DNA of 64,000 bases from Tieghemostelium lacteum (Eukaryota > Evosea > Eumycetozoa > Dictyosteliales > Raperosteliaceae): the NCBI GenBank assembly GCA_001606155.1, contig LODT01000035.1, positions 1 to 64,000 of the forward strand, read 5' to 3'. A program made the position numbers and the translations under genes. The notes beneath the pieces are model-generated. The model saw nothing but the letters and a program-made list of their open reading frames with translations. It was not told the origin of the DNA and did no database searches. This document shows positions 57,378-64,000 of the stretch, piece by piece; position 1 is the first letter of the stretch; each line of letters starts with the position of its first letter.

Positions 57378-59378
57378 ATGGATGGAAATAGCTCAAATAG
57401 AGTGAAAAATAAATCAGCAGCACCTGTTCAGATTACAGCTGAACAGATTCTAAGAGTAGCATTAGAGAATCAACAAACATTAAAATCAGGACCAAAACAA
57501 AGAATTGATGATTTAGAGGAATTAGAGGATTATCGTATTAGAAAGAGACAGTCATTCGAAATATCAATACAAGGAAATAAGAGAGTATTGGCAGTATATT
57601 ATAAATATGCTGATTGGGAAGAGGGTCAAAAAGATTTCACTAGAGCAAGATCAGTTTACGAAAGATGTATTGATATTGATTATCGTACTCCAACTACTTG
57701 GATTCGTTATGCAGAGATGGAAATGAGAAATAAGAATATAAATTTAGCAAGAAATATATGGGATAGAGCAATTGGACTACTACCTCGTGTCAGTCAGATT
57801 TGGTTTAAATATTCATTTCTAGAGGACATGTTGGGTAATTATCCAGCTGCTAGAGCAATTTTTGAAAGATGGATGAAATGGCATCCAGAGGAACAGGCAT
57901 GGAATGCCTATGTTAAATTTGAAACTCGTTTGAAACTTTTTGATAATGTTAGAATGGTCTTTGAGAGATATATCATTGTACATCCTCGTATAAAAGTTTG
58001 GATAAAATATGCAAAATGGGAAGAAAAAGTAGGTGGTGATATATCTCAAGCCAGAACTGTCTATGAAAGAGCTGTAAAGTTTTTTAGTGAACATTCTCAA
58101 ATTGTTCAGGACCAAGATGATGAAGTTCAACTATTTATTACATTTGCAAAATTTGAAGAGAGATATAAGGAGATTGAAAGAGCTAGAATCATTTATAAAT
58201 ATGCCCTCGATAATATACCAAAACACAAGGCAAAGGATTTGTTTAGTACTTTTAGTAATTTTGAAAAACAACACGGTGATCGTGTTGGTATTGAAGATGT
58301 AATCATTAGTAAAAAGAGATTTCAATACGAAGAGGATTTGAAAAAGAATCCTAAAAACTATGATACCTGGTTTGATTATAGTAAATTAGAGGAGTCCAAT
58401 GGTGATCTATCAAAAATTAGAGATATATACGAACGTTCTATAGCTCAAGTGCCACCAACCAATGAGAAGAAACATTGGAAACGTTATATCTATCTGTGGC
58501 TCAATTATGCAATCTTTGAAGAACTAGTTGCAAAAGATTTTGATAGAAGTAGACTCATCTATCAGGCATGTCTAAAACTGATACCTCACAAACAATTCTC
58601 ATTCTCAAAGATTTGGATAATGGCTGCAACTTTTGAAATTAGACAATTACAATTGGATAAGGCACGTTTGATCTTTGGTAATGCTATTGGTAATCACCCA
58701 AAATCAAAGATTTTTGATAAATATATACATTTAGAATTGGAACTGGGTAATTTTGATCGTGCAAGAAAATTATATGAAAAATGTCTAGAATTAATGCCAG
58801 ATAGTTGTGTGGCTTGGAATGAATTTGCTCAATTGGAGGCTAGATTGGGTGAAAAGGAAAGATCAAGAACAATCTATGAGATTGGTGTTTCCCAACCAAC
58901 TCTTGATACTCCAGAGTCATTGTGGAAGAATTATATTGATTTTGAAGTTCAAAACAAAGCCTATGATAATACCAGAAAGCTATATAGAAGACTATTGGAG
59001 AGAACTAATCATGTTAAAGTTTGGATAAGTTTCACTCAATTTGAATTGAAATCTAATAAGACTTCAGATGCTTGTAGATCAATCTATATGGAGGCACATA
59101 AAGCTCTACAACAATCGGATAAAGAAGAAAGATTATTATTACTAGAGAGTTGGAAACAGTTTGAAGATACTCATGGTACTAAAGAACAACAAGAACTGGT
59201 ATCTAAAAGAATTCCCAAAAGAATTGTCAAGAGAAAAATTATTAAATTACCTGATGGTTCAGATGGTCCAACTGAAGAATACTATGAATATATTTTCCCA
59301 GAGGAACAAGCTTCAAATCCTGGATTAAAACTCATGGAAATGGCCCTAAAATGGAAAAGAGATGGTGTTAATAAATAA
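57378..59378 (+). CDS. crnkl1: CRNKL1/Clf1 (Syf3) pre-mRNA splicing factor
   Basis: Single exon, 666 residues from the ATG at 57378 (MDGNSSNRVKNK). HAT repeats run almost end to end, each with the W-x-x-Y/F-A and A-R-x-I-Y/W-x-R-A pattern (RARSVYERCIDIDYRTP, LARNIWDRAIGLLPRV, HPEEQAWNAYVKFE). This closely follows human CRNKL1 and yeast Clf1, members of the NineTeen complex needed for spliceosome activation. A short basic, acidic-ended tail follows (KRIPKRIVKRKIIKL). Confidence 0.95.
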   Translation: MDGNSSNRVKNKSAAPVQITAEQILRVALENQQTLKSGPKQRIDDLEELEDYRIRKRQSFEISIQGNKRVLAVYYKYADWEEGQKDFTRARSVYERCIDIDYRTPTTWIRYAEMEMRNKNINLARNIWDRAIGLLPRVSQIWFKYSFLEDMLGNYPAARAIFERWMKWHPEEQAWNAYVKFETRLKLFDNVRMVFERYIIVHPRIKVWIKYAKWEEKVGGDISQARTVYERAVKFFSEHSQIVQDQDDEVQLFITFAKFEERYKEIERARIIYKYALDNIPKHKAKDLFSTFSNFEKQHGDRVGIEDVIISKKRFQYEEDLKKNPKNYDTWFDYSKLEESNGDLSKIRDIYERSIAQVPPTNEKKHWKRYIYLWLNYAIFEELVAKDFDRSRLIYQACLKLIPHKQFSFSKIWIMAATFEIRQLQLDKARLIFGNAIGNHPKSKIFDKYIHLELELGNFDRARKLYEKCLELMPDSCVAWNEFAQLEARLGEKERSRTIYEIGVSQPTLDTPESLWKNYIDFEVQNKAYDNTRKLYRRLLERTNHVKVWISFTQFELKSNKTSDACRSIYMEAHKALQQSDKEERLLLLESWKQFEDTHGTKEQQELVSKRIPKRIVKRKIIKLPDGSDGPTEEYYEYIFPEEQASNPGLKLMEMALKWKRDGVNK

Positions 59379-59515
59379 TAATAAACTATAATTTATAAAA
59401 ATATAAAACCTAACTTTTTTAAAAAGAATTTATACTTGTGAATAAATATTAGTTTTTTTTTTTGTAATTTATTTGAATAAACAAAATAATTTTTATAATG
59501 TTTAAGCTGCTAAAC

Positions 59516-62220
59516 TTAAACTCTCAAATCCCATTTTTTTGTTTGTTTTTTTGTAAGGTATTGTTGGTGGCTTACATTTACCATTTCTAGTATTTGTGAG
59601 TGATCAGGTGAATCAATTTCCATTGTAAAATCATTATCGGCACTAGTATTTAAATCTGTAGTTAATGATGGAAATTTAATTGGAGTTTTATCAAATGTTT
59701 CATTGTTGAATCTATTCTCTTGACCATGGTTAGCAAGTGGTGTTTGGAATCTTGTTGAAGATCTTTTAGATTCTGAATTTTCAACTCTTTTATATTGGTT
59801 ACCACCTTTGATAGTGATTGGAGTTGATGTATTAGTGAGTTTTCTCTCTTTTAGAGGTGTTGAAAATTCTTTCAAGAATTGTTTTTCATCGAGTGAGGGT
59901 GAGAATATTTGTTGTGGTGAATTAAATGAAACTTGATTTTTTAAATCATTTTCATCTGTAGCCTGTACCCAATTCCATTTAATCTTATCGAATGGATTAT
60001 TATTTAACATTTGATGATTTGTAATACTGCTCATTATGCTATTCTTTGGTGGTGTCATCATTACCTCTTTTATAAATTCAATAGATTTTGAGATGGTTGG
60101 TTTAGTTGGTGTGGTTTTCATTGGTGATAGAAATTGATTATTCATAATATTATTATTCTTTTTCAGTGGTGAATTTGAATTTATACTGAAATTATTACTC
60201 ATAAAGTATGGTGATTTCAAATTACCAATACTACTATTAAATAAATTGGATGAAGATGTTGATGTACTATTTGAAATGGATGGTGGTGGTTTAATATGTT
60301 TAAAACTTGATGGGGACATTGGAGATGATAGATATGATGTTGTATTACTATATATTAAACTTTGTTGACTAATAATATTATTATTATTAATTAGTGTTGG
60401 TTTAATTGGTGATTTAATTTTGAATTCACTTTCCATTTTATAACTTTCAATAATATTAATATTATTGGTAGTAGTAGTAATAGTTGTGGTAATTGGTAGT
60501 GGATCAGTTTGCATTGAGATTTTAGGTGTAATTGATGGTCTAATAGATCTTCTAGGTTTACCAATTGATTTTCTACCAGAAATTGATTTTCTAGAGATTG
60601 AGGCTCTTGGTTTTTTACCAATGTTGGTAGAGTTAGAAGTTGCATTGTTTTTGGGTATAATGGATGGTCTTCTTGCTACCGATTTTCTTGATTTCTTTTG
60701 TTCTAATATTACATTACATGGTTGATATTTATTGGCCGATGGTATTAGTTTGCTTTTGATTCTATTGGATATCTCTTTAAGTTTATTTGAGAATAAACCA
60801 TTAGATTCTTTAACTGGTGTTTTTAATATTACAGGCTGTGGTTGTTGATGAGTATTATTACTATGGTGTTGATCTTTAGTTTTTCCAATAGAATCTTTTT
60901 CAACAGTAGCTTCAATTTCATCCTCATTAGTGAATACTTTAATAAATTTATCAAAAACTGATGGTTCACTGTTATTAGTAACATTTGACGATGATCTTGA
61001 CAGAGTTGGTGCCTTTTGCTGTAGCTGTTGTTGTTGGAGTAATTGTTGTTCTTTTTGTTGTTTTAATAATAACTGTTGTTCTAACTCTATCTTTTGTAAT
61101 TCTTTTGCTCTTTGAATCATCTGATTGATTGGTAATTCAATAGATGATTTTAAAATTGAATTTACACCACCAATATCATCAAGTGGTGGTCTAAGAAGAT
61201 ATGGTAATAAACCATCAGCACCCTTCTTTTTCAATAGTATTTCAGAAGAATTTCTTAGAATAATTAATGATATTCTAAAAAGTGCATTAACACCTTCAAA
61301 AATAATTAGATCCCAAAATCTCATAATGGCACCCCAATCTACAAATGTAGTAAAAAAACACATCCACCATGGTGTAACATATAATAATGGATCCATTCCA
61401 TTTGATTTCTAATTAAAATAAAATTAAATTAGAAGTTTGTGGTTACTAAATTTGTCAATTATAAAACATACCAAATGATTTGATAATTGTTGATTTTCAA
61501 TATCTAATAATTTTTGAAATAGTATAGAATCGGAAATTAATTGTGGCATACCAGACATATAGTAACCCATAGTTTCTCTTTCCAATAATGATACCAATAA
61601 CCAAAATGTCTCTTCAGGTGAACAATAAATTAAAAATACACCAACTATATAACTCATCCCTTGACAGTATCCAACTTTGGCATTATGATAGGAATAGGAT
61701 TGTAATACATTCAAAAGATCATTTTTACCTTTTTTTGTAAAAAATCTTTTATGATTTGGATAGGTTCTTGGTATATCTAATTCAATTTGTTCGGTATGTT
61801 CATTACTTGGTTTTGAACATAATTCCTAAATTAAAATTTTTAAAAATTATTAATAATAAAATACTATTTAATAATTTTGAAGTTTCTTACATTAAAATAA
61901 TTTTCTGGATATTGTGATTTATAATAATTGATATTTAACATTTTTCTCCAAACCAGTGATCTATATTTCTGAGGAATTCCTTTAGAGCAGAGATTAACAA
62001 TTCTCTCTGGATAATTTATTGATAAATCCTGATAGTTTTGAATAACAGTAACCCATTTTTGTTCTCTAGATATTCTCTTTCCTGCTTGTTTTGGTGTCTC
62101 TGGTGGAGGTGCTTTATAGGTTGCCAATTCATTGGCAGGTATTACAAAACCATGTTGATCTAATTTTGCAAATTTTTTAGCTGGTGATTCAATTTCTTCA
62201 AATTCATCATCAATATCCAT
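59516..62220 (-). CDS. TBC-domain Rab GTPase-activating protein
   Basis: Exons 62220-61891, 61825-61472 and 61408-59516 give 858 residues. The TBC domain (residues ~80-330) has both catalytic fingers: IELDIPRTYP (Arg finger) and YCQGMSYIVG (Gln finger), with PWWMCFFTT and MRFWDLIIFEG near its end. A Gln/Leu-rich coiled coil follows, then ~400 residues of Ser/Thr/Pro- and Asn-rich sequence with many S/T-P sites (MSPSSF, TPTKPT), suggesting phosphorylation. TBC proteins switch off Rab GTPases; the target Rab is unknown. Confidence 0.92.
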
Positions 62221-62522
62221 TTTTAGTACTAAACCAAAGTGTTAATCAATGAAAAGATAATTATTCTTTTCCGATTAATTTAAAAAAGTGTGTTCACAAC
62301 AATGTTGGAAATAAAAAATTCTTTGGGAGGTAAAAATATTTTTTGAATTTTATAACGGTCATAAAAAAAATTTTTTTAAATTTTTGAAATAACTGATTAA
62401 AACTATAGTTTTATAAACATGTTAATAAAAAATAAATAATGATATTTATGACTAATTTTATGTTTTATATTATTTATAAATATATGGTTTTTGTGGGGTT
62501 GATGGTATAGAGTGTAAAATGA
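62221..62522. other. Intergenic
   Basis: About 302 bases between the start of the TBC gene and the end of the cyclin gene. AT-rich; nothing recognised. Confidence 0.6.
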
Positions 62523-63888
62523 TTAATTTGATGGTACATTGGGTGAGGAAGAAGAAGAGGAAGGAGAGCTACCATTCAACTTTTGTGATTGTAGTTTGGA
62601 ATAACTGTTGGATCTATAACGTTGTTTTAGTGATGGTGAAATAAACATTTGTTGTGGAAATTTAGTTTTAAATAATATATCTTTGTTATCTAAACTGTTA
62701 CTAATGGCAATAGAAGATGATTGTTTTCTTTTGAGTATAGAAATAGCATTACTACTAGATCCCATTGGATTCTTTTGTAATGTTTCCATGCTAGATCTAA
62801 TTGTAACTGGAATAGATGATGATGATAGTGATTTATCATGTAAATGATTGGGAAAGTATTTAGTTGTTGGTGTACCACTACTAGCACTACTAGTAGAATT
62901 TGTACTATTATCACTACTATTACTAATTTTAATGGTAATTGATTCTCTATTTGTATTTTTACCAACTTCATCTGGTAAATCATCACTAGTAGATGAAGGT
63001 GATCTTTTTACATTTTCATGAATATCTTCTTCTTTAGTATTCTGATCTTCTTCATCAGAGTTCTCTTCATCATCAGATTCATCATCTACATCAGAAGACT
63101 GATTTTCAATATCCATCTTTATATAACTTCTTTGATCCATATAATATAGATAATCATTAAATTCATTTAATTGAATATTTACATTAAAATCCAAAAGTTC
63201 AAGTAGATAACTTTCCATCTTATTTGTCTCCTGAGTTGATACACCACCAACTATTATTAATTAATATATTAGTTTACTCTTCTATTAAAACAGTTATATC
63301 TATCTACTAGTAAACCTACCCCTTGCATAAATATGTACTGGATAAAAAAAGTCATCAAAAAACTTAATTGATACTAATATACAAGTAAAATACAATCTAT
63401 GTATATTATAAGAATTTACATTGTATTTCTTTTCTTTAATGATTCTATCTATATAAATTAATGCTATTATAAAACAACATTTACTGCACCCTAAATATTT
63501 TACTAATCTTTTTATATAATCTATAATAGATATAGATGGTTTGATACCTGATGGATTATAAAATGCACCTATAGGTGAAAACTTTTTCTTGTGATTTTTT
63601 ATAATGTTAAAAATAACAATTATATACCATAATGTAATTGAGTTTAAACAAAAGACTTACTTGATCACCATAATCAGTAATGGATACTAAAATTCTACAA
63701 ATTATAAATTCAATTGGGTCTTCATTTATAACATATTCAGAATCCCATAATTGTGTTACTTCTTTTTGACTCTTGTTGGATATGATTTTAAGTATAGTTG
63801 GTATATTTTCTGCTTTTAATAGAGTATTGCTATTGTTGTTATCATTGTCACTAAAAGATTTAAATAGATTGGTTTCATTTTCTATCAT
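62523..63888 (-). CDS. PHO80-like cyclin
   Basis: Exons 63888-63661, 63581-63320 and 63250-62523 give 405 residues. The second exon is absent from any long single frame and was found by completing the cyclin box: PSISIIDYIKRLVKYLGCSKCC, ALIYIDRI, HRLYFTCILVSIKFFDDF, then in exon 3 MESYLLELLDFNVNIQLNEF. This is the PHO80/PCL-type (cyclin U/P) box. A long tail is acidic and Ser-rich with S/T-P sites. Such cyclins activate Pho85/CDK5-type kinases in nutrient or cell-cycle control. Confidence 0.88.
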
Positions 63889-64000
63889 GACAATTGACGT
63901 GTAAGGTTCCTTATTTTTAAATAAATGTGTAAAAAGAAAAAAAAAACTAAAACTAAAAAAAATCAGGCAGATTTTTTGATAATCGACGGGTAAAAAAACC
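63889..64000. promoter_or_regulatory. Upstream region of the cyclin gene
   Basis: 112 bases of A/T-rich DNA upstream of the cyclin start codon (minus strand), with an A run near 63938-63946. The window ends before any further gene. Confidence 0.5.

Overview
The window starts at a chromosome end: 23 perfect copies of TACCC fill positions 1-115 (G-strand unit TAGGG), followed by about 1.7 kb of gene-poor subtelomeric DNA and then dense protein-coding sequence. The organism is almost certainly a dictyostelid social amoeba. Intergenic DNA is very AT-rich with long A and T runs, introns are short (about 60-140 nt) and AT-rich with GT..AG ends, proteins carry poly-Asn, poly-Gln and poly-Ser tracts, and several gene types typical of the group are present (Cys-rich surface proteins, a large ankyrin protein with the group's characteristic N-terminus, GPI-anchored repeat proteins). 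The species cannot be fixed from sequence alone.

Layout. 1-1.85 kb: telomere and subtelomere with a diverged ~320-bp duplication. 1.85-8.7 kb: a highly repetitive GPI-anchored CAP-domain protein (-), a 3beta-HSD/NSDHL-like SDR enzyme (+), tubulin cofactor B (-) and a Cys-rich type I membrane protein (-). 8.8-13.9 kb: an RNAi-type helicase of the Dicer/HelF kind (-), a multi-pass membrane protein (-) and a Rap/Ras-like GTPase (-). 14-17 kb: an XLF-like end-joining factor (+) and an ankyrin-RGS protein (-). 17.2-19.5 kb is the longest gap. 19.5-25.9 kb: an oxysterol-binding protein, Tsr3, an ER DNAJC3/P58 co-chaperone (all +), a bacterial-type phosphoribosyltransferase (-) and a small membrane protein (-). 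26-32.6 kb: a SMYD4-like TPR-MYND-SET protein and a large ankyrin protein (-). 32.9-39 kb: a small ankyrin protein (+), dTDP-glucose 4,6-dehydratase (-), a second Cys-rich surface protein (+) and mitochondrial aconitase (-). 39.8-47.7 kb: Noc1/CEBPZ (+), a KDEL-tagged ER protein (-), an RBR ubiquitin ligase (-) and a 7-TM protein (+). 47.9-57 kb: a fused purine-synthesis gene PurC-PurE-PurK (+), ARFRP1 (-), a ZnT zinc transporter (+), a ChaC-PUA fusion (+) and a TM2-domain protein (-). 57.4-64 kb: Clf1/CRNKL1 (+), a TBC Rab-GAP (-) and a PHO80-like cyclin (-).

Most genes are independent housekeeping or signalling genes and no operon-like clustering is seen. For many genes the exon structure was resolved by joining frames across GT..AG introns; exons are given in the entries. 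The most unusual points are the ChaC enzyme fused to a glutamate-5-kinase-type PUA domain, the PurC-PurE-PurK fusion, the dsRBD-SAM-Dicer-type helicase-dsRBD protein (with an apparent frame break in an A run), the bacterial-type phosphoribosyltransferase, and two protein-like relics in intergenic DNA.
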